This document shows positions 34,176 to 41,975 of a stretch of 64,000 nucleotides of DNA, in pieces. The stretch comes from CAUZIR01 sp965250195 (lineage in GTDB: Bacteria; Chloroflexota; Dehalococcoidia; Lucifugimonadales; UBA2962): assembly GCA_965250195.1 (NCBI GenBank), contig OZ252295.1, positions 2,356,001-2,420,000 on the forward strand. The letters run 5' to 3'. A program made the translations under genes and the position numbers. Under the pieces are notes generated by a model. The model had not been told where the DNA came from, searched no databases, and saw only the letters and a list, made by a program, of their open reading frames with translations. Positions within the stretch are counted from its first letter, which is position 1; every line of letters starts with the position of its first letter.

Positions 34176-35681
34176 ATGGAATTTGCGGTTGAATCCGGCG
34201 ACATTACGGTCAGCAAGGCGGACGCCATCGTCGTTAACCTGTTCGAAGGAGTCACCAAACCCGGTGGGGGGACGGGAGCGGTCGATAAGGCGCTGGGTGG
34301 CGCGATATCGGACCTGATCGCAGCCGGTGAGACGAAGGGCAAGCGCGGGGAGATGACTCTAATTCACACGCTGGGGAAAATGCCCACCGCCCGTGTACTG
34401 GTCGCCGGACTGGGCAAGGCCGACAAACTCGACCTCGGCGCCGTTCGCTCTGTGTCGGCGCAGGCCTCCAGGTTCCTGCGGGGCAAGGCGGTCAAGTCCG
34501 CGGCGACTATCGCCCACGGCGCAGGCATTGGCGGACTTGAGACGAAGGACTGCGCGCGGGCGATCGCAGAGGGCACGTTGCTGGGCCTCTATCGCTTCGA
34601 TAAGCACAAGAACCCGAAACAGCCGCCGCCCGCACTCGACTTGCTCACGATTGTCGAGTCGGACGTCGCTAGGATGGACGAACTGCGGGCGGGCGCCGAG
34701 GAGGGCACGGCGATCGCCGACGCGGTGGCGCTGTGCCGCGATCTTGTTAACGAGCCCGCGAATCACCTAACGCCGTCCGACCTCGCGGACGTGGCGCTGA
34801 GGGTGTCCCGCGACGGGGCTCTCGAAATGGATGTCATGGACGAGACCCGCATGGAGGAGCTGGGCATGGGCGCCCTGCTCGGGGTGGCGGCCGGGAGCCG
34901 AGTCCCGCCGCGTCTCATTACGCTGCGCTATGAGGGCGACCCGGACAGCCCTAAAAACAACCTGGGCCTTATCGGCAAGGGCATTACGTTCGACTCCGGC
35001 GGTATCTCACTCAAGCCCGCCGGAGGCATGGGCGCGATGAAAGGGGACATGGCAGGGGCTGCGGCGGTGATAGGGGCGATCAAGGCGATAGCGGCCCTTA
35101 AACCAAAAATCAACGTCACGGCGATAGCGGTGGCCACAGAAAACATGCCGGGCGGCGGGGCGCAACGGCCGGGCGACGTGGTTACGACGATGAGCGGAAA
35201 GACGATTGAGGTGGACAACACCGACGCCGAGGGCAGGCTGGTATTGGCTGATGCAGCCGCGTACGCACTGACGCTCGGGCTCACGAAGCTGGTGGACGTG
35301 GCCACGCTAACCGGCGCGGTGAAGGTGGCGCTGGGCAAGGTGACGACCGGCGCGTTCGGCAACGACGAGGCGCTGATGAAGGCCGTGCTCGCCGCCGGAG
35401 CCGAGGCGGGGGAAAGAGTCTGGGAGCTGCCGACGTTCGACGAGTACAAAGAGCAGTACAAGAGCGATGTTGCGGACTTTAAGAACATCGGCGGACGGCC
35501 CGCCGGTTCGATCACGGCCGCCATGTTTATTGGCGAGTTCGTGGGCGACGCGGCCTGGGTTCACCTGGACATCGCCGGGACGTCCACGTCATCCAAACCC
35601 AAAGGCCACACGACGAAAGGGGCGACCGGAGTGCCGGTGCGAACGCTCGTGGCCCTGGCTCAGGGGCTGGCGGGCGACTGA
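34176..35681 (+). CDS. pepA: Leucyl aminopeptidase (M17)
   Basis: 501 residues from ATG 34176, with GGAGATGG upstream; longer in-frame starts overlap the promoter region. The C-terminal catalytic domain has the two-zinc signatures LIGKGITFDSGG (Lys and Asp), MKGDMAGAAAV (Asp) and VDNTDAEGRLVLADA (the family signature with Asp and Glu), then GRPAGSITAAMFIGEF. Cytoplasmic hexameric exopeptidase; some members also bind DNA at Xer recombination sites. Confidence 0.95.
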   Translation: MEFAVESGDITVSKADAIVVNLFEGVTKPGGGTGAVDKALGGAISDLIAAGETKGKRGEMTLIHTLGKMPTARVLVAGLGKADKLDLGAVRSVSAQASRFLRGKAVKSAATIAHGAGIGGLETKDCARAIAEGTLLGLYRFDKHKNPKQPPPALDLLTIVESDVARMDELRAGAEEGTAIADAVALCRDLVNEPANHLTPSDLADVALRVSRDGALEMDVMDETRMEELGMGALLGVAAGSRVPPRLITLRYEGDPDSPKNNLGLIGKGITFDSGGISLKPAGGMGAMKGDMAGAAAVIGAIKAIAALKPKINVTAIAVATENMPGGGAQRPGDVVTTMSGKTIEVDNTDAEGRLVLADAAAYALTLGLTKLVDVATLTGAVKVALGKVTTGAFGNDEALMKAVLAAGAEAGERVWELPTFDEYKEQYKSDVADFKNIGGRPAGSITAAMFIGEFVGDAAWVHLDIAGTSTSSKPKGHTTKGATGVPVRTLVALAQGLAGD

Positions 35682-35736
35682 TCCATTCTGGGCCTTGTCA
35701 GGAGAGCAATCGAGCCGTCTGTGACCGGGTAGGGCG

Positions 35737-35745
35737 TGCTAATCT
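35737..35745 (+). promoter_or_regulatory. tRNA-His promoter (extended -10)
   Basis: TGC-TAATCT, 20 bases before the tRNA 5' end, identical to the extended -10 of the cupredoxin promoter; no good -35. It lies within a 9-bp inverted repeat (GAGCAATCG at 35704-35712, CGATTGCTC at 35751-35759). Confidence 0.5.
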
Positions 35746-35764
35746 AGAAACGATTGCTCGGCGT

Positions 35765-35842
35765 GGTGGGCGTGGCCAAGTTGGTTAAGGCGCCAGGTTG
35801 TGGCCCTGGAGATCGTGGGTTCGAATCCCATCGTCCACCCCA
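35765..35842 (+). tRNA. tRNA-His (GTG)
   Basis: Full cloverleaf with the His-specific extra G(-1) opposite C73. Acceptor stem G-TGGGCG pairs with CGTCCAC (one G-U), D-arm GGCCAAGTTGGTTAAGGC, anticodon stem CCAGG/CCTGG with loop TTGTGGC (anticodon at 35800-35802), T-arm GTGGGTTCGAATCCCAT. The CCA end is encoded. Its 3' end probably serves as the prophage attachment site. Confidence 0.96.
35810..35842 (+). other. Probable left attachment site (attL) in tRNA-His 3' half
   Basis: Inferred. A tyrosine integrase gene lies 1.4 kb inward and reads toward the tRNA, the usual arrangement for integration into a tRNA 3' end. The expected second copy would be at the right prophage end, outside the window, so the core cannot be delimited. 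Confidence 0.45.
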
Positions 35843-35904
35843 CTCTTTTGCAATCGACCCGTCCGCCCGTCTATAGGCTAGTCACACCTTGGGACGGGTA
35901 GGGC

Positions 35905-35960
35905 GGTTGCAAACCATTTGCTAACCTCAGGGTCCTAACGACCCCATTTTGGTTTGCAGA
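35905..35960. repeat. Inverted repeats between tRNA-His and the first prophage gene
   Basis: A perfect 9-bp inverted repeat, TGCAAACCA (35908-35916) and TGGTTTGCA (35950-35958), encloses a smaller GGGTC/GACCC hairpin. Just upstream, TTGCAATCGACCCGTCC (from 35848) and GGGACGGGT..GGTTGCAA (to 35912) are imperfect inverted copies. They may be integrase/excisionase arm sites or a terminator of the leftward operon. Confidence 0.5.
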
Positions 35961-35966
35961 TCCGGG

Positions 35967-36206
35967 CTATCGTTTGAACTCAGGCATGCCGTGTTCCTTC
36001 CGGCATTTGACCACTTCGGTGCGGGCCACCGCGATGTCTATGGCAGCTTTCCTCTGCAGGACGCCCAGGGCGGTGAGCTCCTCTTCCGTTGGATCCTCCT
36101 GTTTCGCCTTCAACACGATCTTCATAAACCAGTTGGCATTGTCGTAGGCGGATTCAACCTCAAAACACGGATTGACGTCCGCCGGCTGGTCGCTTGCGTC
36201 TCCCAT
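35967..36206 (-). CDS. Small hypothetical prophage protein
   Basis: 79 residues, acidic start, helical middle (MKIVLKAKQEDPTEEELTALGVLQRKAAIDIAVARTEVVKCR). GGGGGAG lies just upstream of the ATG. It is the last gene of the leftward lysogeny operon, next to the attachment site. No family recognised. Confidence 0.55.
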   Translation of the reverse strand: MGDASDQPADVNPCFEVESAYDNANWFMKIVLKAKQEDPTEEELTALGVLQRKAAIDIAVARTEVVKCRKEHGMPEFKR

Positions 36207-36217
36207 TGGGCTCCCCC

Positions 36218-36421
36218 TTAGTCTTCGTTTTCGGACACCGGCGGGGCACCGCCGAGGACGCGACGGGACCCAAAGGTCACGGATAACGGATGGCGGTCTA
36301 GCAGTCCGTTGCTGGCAATGACTGGCCCAAACTCCCTACGGGTCAACGGGTGTGCCTCCGTCTGCATCATCGGCCGGCTGCCGGTCTTGAGTAGCTGCTG
36401 TGTCAATGGCGGTTTGCACAT
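36218..36421 (-). CDS. Possible small overlapping prophage gene
   Basis: 67 residues from an ATG with AGGAG 10 bases upstream; overlaps the end of the Ntn-hydrolase gene by 86 bases in another frame and ends 11 bases before the next gene. It fills an otherwise empty 129-base gap, which supports it, but the sequence shows no recognisable domain and the overlap is long. Confidence 0.3.
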   Translation of the reverse strand: MCKPPLTQQLLKTGSRPMMQTEAHPLTRREFGPVIASNGLLDRHPLSVTFGSRRVLGGAPPVSENED

Positions 36422-37220
36422 ATTGATTGATCTCCTGGACCGAACGCATCCTGGCGGCTTTCATTTGAGCTTCCTCGGCCTGGTGGATGGCCTCGAGTTG
36501 CGATCGCAGTTTTTCAGGCAGCGCAGCGTAAGAGCCCAACGTGGGGCCGATTATATAAAGGTCTGTTGCTTGGCCTACACCAGGCGCTATCTCGGCCCGC
36601 TTCTTGGCTAAGTAGACTAGCAACGTAGTCTCATATACCGGGAGTGCCTTCGTGAATCCTGAGGCCATGATTTCTGAACTGGCATGCCACGACCCGGAAC
36701 CTATAGCCGCCCAACCTACGTTCGAACGATCATGCAAACCGTCGGCGTCTATGCCATAGATTTGTGGACCCCCCGAGTCCAAACCGCAACAGATAGCCTG
36801 CACCTCAGGCGGCCAGTAGTTAATCATTTCGGTCGTGAGCTTGATCGCCACATCAGGCGCCATGCTCGCCTGAGACGAAGCGAAAGTCTCAAGAGTCAAG
36901 CCAAGTGGGGTCAGAAATTTCGACTCTGCCCGTTTCGCTCTCGCTCGTTCCGCCTGGCGTCGATAGGTCTCCGCGGCAATCCCGACACCAAGCCAAACCT
37001 CCGGAGCCGCCGCAACCTGTGCCATCGATTCAGCCATCACGTGGCGGAGGATTTCCGTATGTGTCAGCTGGTCACCGGCACTCAAGAACCAGATCGAATT
37101 CGTGATTACGCGGGCTTTAGGTTGGTTAGGCTCAAACTCGATATCACCTGCCGTGATCATCCGGTCGGCAGCGACGACGACGGCGCCATCGCCAGTAACG
37201 GCCGCAATGCAAATGGTCAA
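36336..37220 (-). CDS. Proteasome-beta-like Ntn hydrolase in the lysogeny operon
   Basis: 294 residues from a TTG 8 bases after AGGAG. After removal of the initiator Met the protein starts TICIAAVTGDGAVVVAADRM, matching the proteasome/HslV N-terminus: candidate nucleophile Thr1, Asp18 and Lys34 (in NQPKARVI), each in the position of Thr1, Asp17 and Lys33 allowing one extra residue. ITNSIWFLSAGD fits the following strand. The C-terminal 80 residues are helical (coiled-coil-like) and Asp/Pro rich at the end. It lies between integrase and attachment site, so it is cargo likely expressed in the lysogen. Targets unknown. Confidence 0.7.
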   Translation of the reverse strand: MTICIAAVTGDGAVVVAADRMITAGDIEFEPNQPKARVITNSIWFLSAGDQLTHTEILRHVMAESMAQVAAAPEVWLGVGIAAETYRRQAERARAKRAESKFLTPLGLTLETFASSQASMAPDVAIKLTTEMINYWPPEVQAICCGLDSGGPQIYGIDADGLHDRSNVGWAAIGSGSWHASSEIMASGFTKALPVYETTLLVYLAKKRAEIAPGVGQATDLYIIGPTLGSYAALPEKLRSQLEAIHQAEEAQMKAARMRSVQEINQYVQTAIDTAATQDRQPADDADGGTPVDP

Positions 37221-37231
37221 CTTCTTAGCTC

Positions 37232-38395
37232 CTAGCGGGATTGCCGGCGAGCGTCGTCAAGGCGCCGCTCAAACCGGTCCGCGGCGTCATGCTGTGCGCC
37301 GGCGATCATGTGTCCATAGATATCGACAGTCGTCTGGATCGAGGCGTGGTTCGCTCGCTCCTTAACGACCGACAGCGGCACGCCCTCGGCCAGGAGCATC
37401 GAGTGATGCGAGTGGCGAAGGTCGTGTAGCCGGGCTCCGTCGAGGCCGGCCTTCCGGAGCAGCTTGGGGAATCGGTTAGTCAGGGTGTTCGGCGGGATCG
37501 GAGTGCCGTCCTCTGCCGCGCAGATGGGCCACGAGTCGGACCATTCGAGTCCGTAGTCCTCAGCACCGCGTGTCGCCAGTCGCTGGCGGTCCCGGTGGGC
37601 GACGAGCTCCTTGATCGGGCCACGGGACAGAGCGACCGCGTGACCGCGGCGACCCTTGACCTCCTCATAGTGGAACCCGCCCCTTCGCTGGACGAGCTTG
37701 CGCCTGACGGACAGGACCGCCCGGTCCTGGTCGAAGTCGGACCACCGTAGGCCCAGGACCTCAGATCTGCGCAGGCCTGAGAAGATCAGAAGATAGACGG
37801 GCATGTGGTAGCGGTTGCCCTCGAGGGACTCGAGCAGGCGAATGATGCCGTCTTCGGCTAGTACCGTGCCTTCATATTTAGGGCCCCGCGGCCGGTCGAC
37901 GACATCGACGACGTTGCGTGGGACCAGTTCCCATTTCAGCGCATGTCCCATCGCCTGGCGGAGGACCTGGTGGTGCATGGCCAGGGTGGTCCGAGAGAGC
38001 GGTCCGCCGGTCTTCTTGTTACCGGTCTGGACAGCCTCGGCGTAGTACCCGACGATGTGTGCCGGCCGGAGTTTTGCGATCGGGATCGCGCCGAGCGCGG
38101 GGATCAGGTGGGTTTCGATGATCCGATCCCACCGCTGCAGCGTCGACTCACCTACGTTGACCCTGGCGTACTGGTCCATCCACCGGCGGAGGAACTCGGC
38201 CAGGGTCATCTTTGACGGCTCGATCAGCCCGCCGGTGTGGTACTCCTGCAGGAGCTCGGCCAGGCGCCGCTCGGCGTTCTGGCGTGACCCGGGGACCGCG
38301 ACCCATCTTTGTCGGCGCTTACCCGTGACAGGATCGCGGCCCAGGGACAAGACGACGGCCCAGGAGCCGCCGCGTTTTCGGATGTGGCCCCTCAC
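37232..38395 (-). CDS. int: Phage tyrosine integrase
   Basis: 387 residues, GTG start. N-terminal arm-binding domain (GSWAVVLSLGRDPVTGKRRQRW), SAM-like core-binding domain (MTLAEFLRRWMDQYA), catalytic domain with Arg in FSGLRRSEVLGL, HxxR in LHDLRHSHHSMLL, His in RANHASIQTT and nucleophile Tyr in VDIYGHM. It reads toward tRNA-His and should integrate and, with an excisionase, excise the prophage. The start abuts the upstream lipoprotein stop, placing int in the repressor operon. Confidence 0.95.
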   Translation of the reverse strand: MRGHIRKRGGSWAVVLSLGRDPVTGKRRQRWVAVPGSRQNAERRLAELLQEYHTGGLIEPSKMTLAEFLRRWMDQYARVNVGESTLQRWDRIIETHLIPALGAIPIAKLRPAHIVGYYAEAVQTGNKKTGGPLSRTTLAMHHQVLRQAMGHALKWELVPRNVVDVVDRPRGPKYEGTVLAEDGIIRLLESLEGNRYHMPVYLLIFSGLRRSEVLGLRWSDFDQDRAVLSVRRKLVQRRGGFHYEEVKGRRGHAVALSRGPIKELVAHRDRQRLATRGAEDYGLEWSDSWPICAAEDGTPIPPNTLTNRFPKLLRKAGLDGARLHDLRHSHHSMLLAEGVPLSVVKERANHASIQTTVDIYGHMIAGAQHDAADRFERRLDDARRQSR

Positions 38396-38827
38396 CTATT
38401 TAAGGGCGTCCTGGACGCATCTTCGGGCTTCAGCCACCCCGTGGTCGGTTGGGCTGGTGTTGCCCGGACCGATCTGGCTGAATGCGCGAGCGACGTTGTT
38501 GGCGGAATACGTCAGGCCGACAGAGGTCAGGCTGTTGACGGCCCAAACGCCGATGTCGCCGGTACCATCGAGGCCTGGTCCCTGGATGTCAGCTGCAAGC
38601 ATCCAGACGTTGTTGAAGTCGTTCGATTTGACGGCGCGGGCACTGCGTAGAGTGCCACCACCATCAACCGTTAAGGTCTCCTCAATAGCGGAGACGACGG
38701 AGGCGCCCACAGTCCTACAGCTCACGGCCGTCGATCCTGAACTCGAACCCGACCCAGTCTCCTCGCACGCGATCGCGGCAATCATTGCCAGCGCGGCTAC
38801 ACCCATCACCCAGGACGCTCGTTTCAT
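38396..38827 (-). CDS. Prophage lipoprotein
   Basis: 143 residues with a lipoprotein signal peptide (MKRASWVMGVAALAMIAAIAC, lipobox IAAIAC), a Gly/Ser linker, and a mature domain of about 110 residues with two Cys (VSCRTVG, ARRCVQD) likely bridged. Sits between the ImmA-like gene (4-base gap) and int (no gap). Lipoproteins expressed from lysogeny operons often block superinfection or alter the host surface; that role here is inference from position only. Confidence 0.75.
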   Translation of the reverse strand: MKRASWVMGVAALAMIAAIACEETGSGSSSGSTAVSCRTVGASVVSAIEETLTVDGGGTLRSARAVKSNDFNNVWMLAADIQGPGLDGTGDIGVWAVNSLTSVGLTYSANNVARAFSQIGPGNTSPTDHGVAEARRCVQDALK

Positions 38828-38831
38828 TCCT

Positions 38832-39257
38832 TCACCCCATCAGTGCGTGAACCCAAATCATCTCCGAGGGGACACCGAAGTACTCGCTCAATTCCTCGGT
38901 CGTCTCGAGGCCCTTGCCCAACGCATCGACCTGGTCGACCAGGAGCCCGTAGGCAAAGGCCTCCGCCTCCCGCTCGTACTTTGACGCCAGCTGCGTAGAA
39001 GAGCGCAGCCAAAGGTGGTTTCCGTCGTGGAGGACGTGGTGACCAAGGGCGTGGGCGACGGCCCATCTGCGGTCCTTTGGGCCCAGGCGTTCAGCGATGA
39101 AGATGGTGTCGGGTAGCTTCAGCTCCTCGACCTCCGACTTGAAAGGCCAGTCGATGAGCGCGACGCCGACGTCGGCCGCCACGGCCTCCGGATCCACAGC
39201 GCCCTCTATCCCTAGCCTCGAGCGCATTTCTCTACCCGCCTGGCTCGCCCTCGTCAC
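38832..39257 (-). CDS. ImmA/IrrE family protein
   Basis: 141 residues of the DUF955 metallopeptidase type: VAADVGVALIDWPF, DTIFIAERL, RWAVAHALGHHVLH, ASKYEREAEAFAYGLL. The zinc motif HExxH reads HALGH, with Ala at the catalytic Glu position; the downstream Glu (REAEAFA) is present. In ICEBs1-like elements ImmA cleaves the repressor to induce excision. Overlaps the repressor gene by 26 bases, the classic pairing. If Ala really replaces the general base, it may act by binding rather than cleavage. Confidence 0.88.
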   Translation of the reverse strand: MTRASQAGREMRSRLGIEGAVDPEAVAADVGVALIDWPFKSEVEELKLPDTIFIAERLGPKDRRWAVAHALGHHVLHDGNHLWLRSSTQLASKYEREAEAFAYGLLVDQVDALGKGLETTEELSEYFGVPSEMIWVHALMG

Positions 39258-39606
39258 GTTGCCTCCTCGCCTGCTGTCGTTTCCAACGGATCAGATCCGC
39301 GATCTCCTTTAGTGCTCCGGGGGAGAGGTCGTCGCGGGACGCCCTCAGGGCGAGCTCAGGCTCGCTCATGATCGTCTCCAGGTCGCTTTCGCGGCCGAGG
39401 ATCCAGTCGGTTGAGACTCCGTACAGAGCGGCGGCAGGGGGCAACTTATCGGACATCGGCTGCGAGACGCCTCGCTCCCAGGCGGACAGGTTGTGGCGGC
39501 TGACCCCGATCGTTTCGGCAGCCTCTTCCTGGGTCAGCCCGGCCTCTTCGCGGGCCGACCGAAGGCGCTTGCCGACGTCGCTTTTGAATTCGCTCGGAGG
39601 TGGCAT
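39232..39606 (-). CDS. XRE-family phage repressor
   Basis: 124 residues from the ATG at 39606; the longer frame would run through the divergent early promoter. Helix-turn-helix at residues 10-60 (LRSAREEAGLTQEEAAETIGVSRHNLSAWERG), C-terminal helical part rich in Arg/Gln. No LexA-like peptidase domain, consistent with control through the ImmA-like partner. Likely binds the palindrome overlapping the divergent promoter at 39665-39693. Confidence 0.88.
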   Translation of the reverse strand: MPPPSEFKSDVGKRLRSAREEAGLTQEEAAETIGVSRHNLSAWERGVSQPMSDKLPPAAALYGVSTDWILGRESDLETIMSEPELALRASRDDLSPGALKEIADLIRWKRQQARRQRDEGEPGG

Positions 39607-39664
39607 AGCTAGAACGTGTGTTCCCTCTAATGTGGTCTCTGCATCCAATGTATGCATCGCAAAC

Positions 39665-39693
39665 TTGACATACCATACTGTGCACGGTACAGT
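39665..39693 (+). promoter_or_regulatory. Early (rightward) phage promoter with overlapping operator
   Basis: Perfect TTGACA (39665-39670), 17-base spacer, TACAGT (39688-39693). A palindrome ACTGT-7-ACAGT (39677-39693) covers the spacer and -10, a natural repressor operator. The A of the next ATG (39700) lies 7 bases after the -10, exactly where transcription should start. Confidence 0.8.
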
Positions 39694-39699
39694 CCTGCT

Positions 39700-39975
39700 A
39701 TGCCAACGGAACATCGAAGAACTTTCCTGGGGACGAATGCGCCGATCACAGCTCGCATAGAGGCGGCCCTGTCTGGGGCAGGCTGGACTTACGCGGATCT
39801 GGCCCGCCGGTGTGGCAGTCAGGCGTCCCATTTCTACAACGCTAAGGCCGGGAGTCGCTCTTGGGGGTATCTGACGCTCGAGCGAATCGAGAAGGTTCCC
39901 GAACTTGGCTTCGAGTCAGGCGAACTTTTGAAGCTGAAGGCGAGCCCCAAAGACGAGGAGGCCGCCGTTGCGTAG
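39700..39975 (+). CDS. Small helix-turn-helix protein, first early gene (probably leaderless)
   Basis: 91 residues; ATG at the predicted transcription start with no ribosome-binding site. Pattern ARIEAALSGAGWTYADLARRCGSQASHFYNAKAG looks like a divergent XRE/Cro-type DNA-binding domain. By position it is the Cro counterpart of the divergent repressor. Overlaps the next gene by 8 bases. Confidence 0.7.
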   Translation: MPTEHRRTFLGTNAPITARIEAALSGAGWTYADLARRCGSQASHFYNAKAGSRSWGYLTLERIEKVPELGFESGELLKLKASPKDEEAAVA

Positions 39976-40192
39976 CGAGGGTCTCCGGACGATCCCCAAG
40001 CTCGGCTTCTCAGTTAAGGAGTTCGCCTGGTCGATCGGGGTCAGCAAGTCCACGGCCGAGCGTGAGGTCCGAGACAACAAGGTCTTCAGTTTGAAGATTC
40101 GCGGCTGCCGAATAGTACCGATCGCGGCTGCGAAAAAGTACATGCGAATGCTGGAAGAGGAAGCGAAAGGAGGTGCGGCAAATGCCGCCTAA
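39968..40192 (+). CDS. Excisionase-like helix-turn-helix protein
   Basis: 74 residues from a TTG. Winged-helix/MerR-type pattern: FSVKEFAWSIGVSKSTAEREVRDNKVFSLKIRGCRIVP, followed by a helix (AAKKYMRMLEEEA), typical of excisionases and phage DNA-binding adaptors. Position right after the early promoter suits an excisionase or second regulator. Confidence 0.7.
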   Translation: MRSEGLRTIPKLGFSVKEFAWSIGVSKSTAEREVRDNKVFSLKIRGCRIVPIAAAKKYMRMLEEEAKGGAANAA

Positions 40193-40676
40193 CAAAGCAG
40201 AAGGTCCGGAGCCGATGACCGATGAAAGCAATGGCGCCGAACCCTCTCCCGAAGGACTCAATCGTATCACGCCCGACAAGCGGGTAGCCCTCGGGGGCAA
40301 CTACAAGAGGGGGGAGTTTGACGAGATCCAGGAGCGAGCTGAGGACACGCAGGGACACCACATCGGTGCCGCCTCTCACCTCGGCCGGTACCCGGAGACC
40401 GACGAGGTAATGGACGCTCACGAATTGATCGCCTACTCGGCGATCGCCAGAGCCAAGACCATGGCCGAGGAGCACGGAGTGCCTCAGATCGTGGAGGAGT
40501 TGAGGGTGGCCGAACACCACCTCGCTCAGTCGGAGATATTCGAGACCTTGAACGAAGGCAACGTCGCCAACGGCCGGTCCCGCGTCGACATGGCCACCGA
40601 CACCAACCTCGAGGTAATCGGCATGGCCGACCGCGGCCGCAGGGCCAACGCCGACCGCGAACGGGTGGCTCGATGA
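40182..40676 (+). CDS. Hypothetical early phage protein
   Basis: 164 residues from ATG 40182, 7 bases after AAAGGAGGT. Hydrophilic and helical in the middle (DAHELIAYSAIARAKTMAEEHG, EELRVAEHHLAQSEIFETL). No family recognised. Overlaps the next start by 4 bases. Confidence 0.6.
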   Translation: MPPNKAEGPEPMTDESNGAEPSPEGLNRITPDKRVALGGNYKRGEFDEIQERAEDTQGHHIGAASHLGRYPETDEVMDAHELIAYSAIARAKTMAEEHGVPQIVEELRVAEHHLAQSEIFETLNEGNVANGRSRVDMATDTNLEVIGMADRGRRANADRERVAR

Positions 40677-40873
40677 CACTCGACCTCGAGACCCGCCGGC
40701 AGATCGACCGATCGATGTCCGCCCGGAGAAACCGCGGCGGTCGTCTCAAGCACGACCTGTGGGGCCTCCGGGACGCGGCGGAGATCCACCAAATGAACAC
40801 CCAGGCGAGGCGGCCGTGTCATTGCGGCATGGCCTCCTGCACCAACTTGTACGGAGGAGGTAAAGCAGCATGA
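40673..40873 (+). CDS. Small Cys-containing hypothetical protein
   Basis: 66 residues, Arg-rich N-terminus, then PCHCGMASCTN, a possible zinc site with three Cys and one His nearby. Starts by ATGA overlap and is coupled to the following gene the same way. Confidence 0.5.
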   Translation: MTLDLETRRQIDRSMSARRNRGGRLKHDLWGLRDAAEIHQMNTQARRPCHCGMASCTNLYGGGKAA

Positions 40874-41529
40874 CCAACGAGAACGAGACCGGGATCGCCC
40901 CGGCGAACGTGCACGGCCTGGCGATCGTCCAGGCTCCCCGGCAGGCCCTAGAGCACGCCAGGCAGGCGGCCGAGGCACTGATGGAGGTGGTCGAACAGCA
41001 AGGGTTGGCAATCGAGATCGGCAACGGGAAGCACCTGCAGTTCGAGGCATGGCAAACTCTGGCCCATTTCTACGGGGTCACGGTCGGCACCGAGTCGGTC
41101 GAAGCCAACGAGATGGGTGGATTCACCGCCAAGGCGATCGCCCTGCGGGACGGCATTAAAGTCGGGTCCGCGATATCTGAGTGCAACCCCGACGAGGACA
41201 ACTGGCGAAACAAGCCCCGCTTCCAGCTGATGTCGATGGCCCAGACACGGGCTCAGGCGAAGGCACTGAGGTCGGTGCTCTCCTTCGTCGCGGTACTGGC
41301 CGGGTTCGATGGGACACCGGCGGAGGAGGCCGGGAGAGCGAATAGCCGGGGTAAAGGCAGGGGCCGGTCAAACGGCCGCATGGAGAACGTCGGCGACCTG
41401 CTGACCTGGGCCCACCAGGAGCACGGCAGGACACGCAACGACGTATTTACCGAACTCGAGATCGAGTCGCCAGATCAGATCACTGACGTCGCTGCCGCTA
41501 AGGCCACCCTTGAGAGGCTCTGGTCATGA
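40870..41529 (+). CDS. Putative phage recombination protein
   Basis: 219 residues. The core (GKHLQFEAWQTLAHFYGV, then SMAQTRAQAKALRSVLSFVAVLAGFDGTPAEE) belongs to a family seen in phages and prophages next to nucleases and suspected of single-strand annealing; this is recollection of a family pattern, not a search. After a low-complexity GRGRS linker, the C-terminal 50 residues (VGDLLTWAHQEHG) look like a small helical domain often found with recombination proteins. The next gene is its usual-looking partner. Confidence 0.55.
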   Translation: MTNENETGIAPANVHGLAIVQAPRQALEHARQAAEALMEVVEQQGLAIEIGNGKHLQFEAWQTLAHFYGVTVGTESVEANEMGGFTAKAIALRDGIKVGSAISECNPDEDNWRNKPRFQLMSMAQTRAQAKALRSVLSFVAVLAGFDGTPAEEAGRANSRGKGRGRSNGRMENVGDLLTWAHQEHGRTRNDVFTELEIESPDQITDVAAAKATLERLWS

Positions 41530-41975
41530 GCGACGAACCTAACGTATCTGCGAAGTCCACATCCGAACTGGTGCGGTTGGTCGCCGGCACCGAGAAGAGA
41601 ATCCAGAAGCTGGCTCGCCTGGCCGGGATGGCCGAGATGGAGCTCACGCAGCGCATCGAGGCCTCAGGCGGCTATGCGATCGCCGACCCCGACTTCGACG
41701 TCGAGCTCGCGCCTGGCCGAGTCTCGTACGACCAGGGCAGGCTACGGCCAGCGCTGGAGGTCGAGGGCATACCGGCCGAGGAGATGGTCGGTGAGGGGAA
41801 GGCCTACAGGGAGCCCTGGACCGAGACCGTCGAGCACGAGGGCAAGTTCAACGTCCAGCAGCTGCAGAAGCTGGCCCGCAAGTACGGCGGGCGCCTGCCG
41901 GAGATCATCGAGGCCGCGACCGTGCCTGGACGGCGCCGGCTGGTGGTCAAGGCGAAAGAGAAGGTGCCGGCATGA
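41526..41975 (+). CDS. Hypothetical protein in the recombination cassette
   Basis: 149 residues: helical N-terminus (SELVRLVAGTEKRIQKLARLAGM) then a beta-rich part (FDVELAPGRVSYDQGRL, GKAYREPWTETVEHEGKFNVQQLQKL). No family recognised. ATGA-type overlaps on both sides link it to the putative annealing protein and a small zinc protein. Confidence 0.55.
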   Translation: MSDEPNVSAKSTSELVRLVAGTEKRIQKLARLAGMAEMELTQRIEASGGYAIADPDFDVELAPGRVSYDQGRLRPALEVEGIPAEEMVGEGKAYREPWTETVEHEGKFNVQQLQKLARKYGGRLPEIIEAATVPGRRRLVVKAKEKVPA

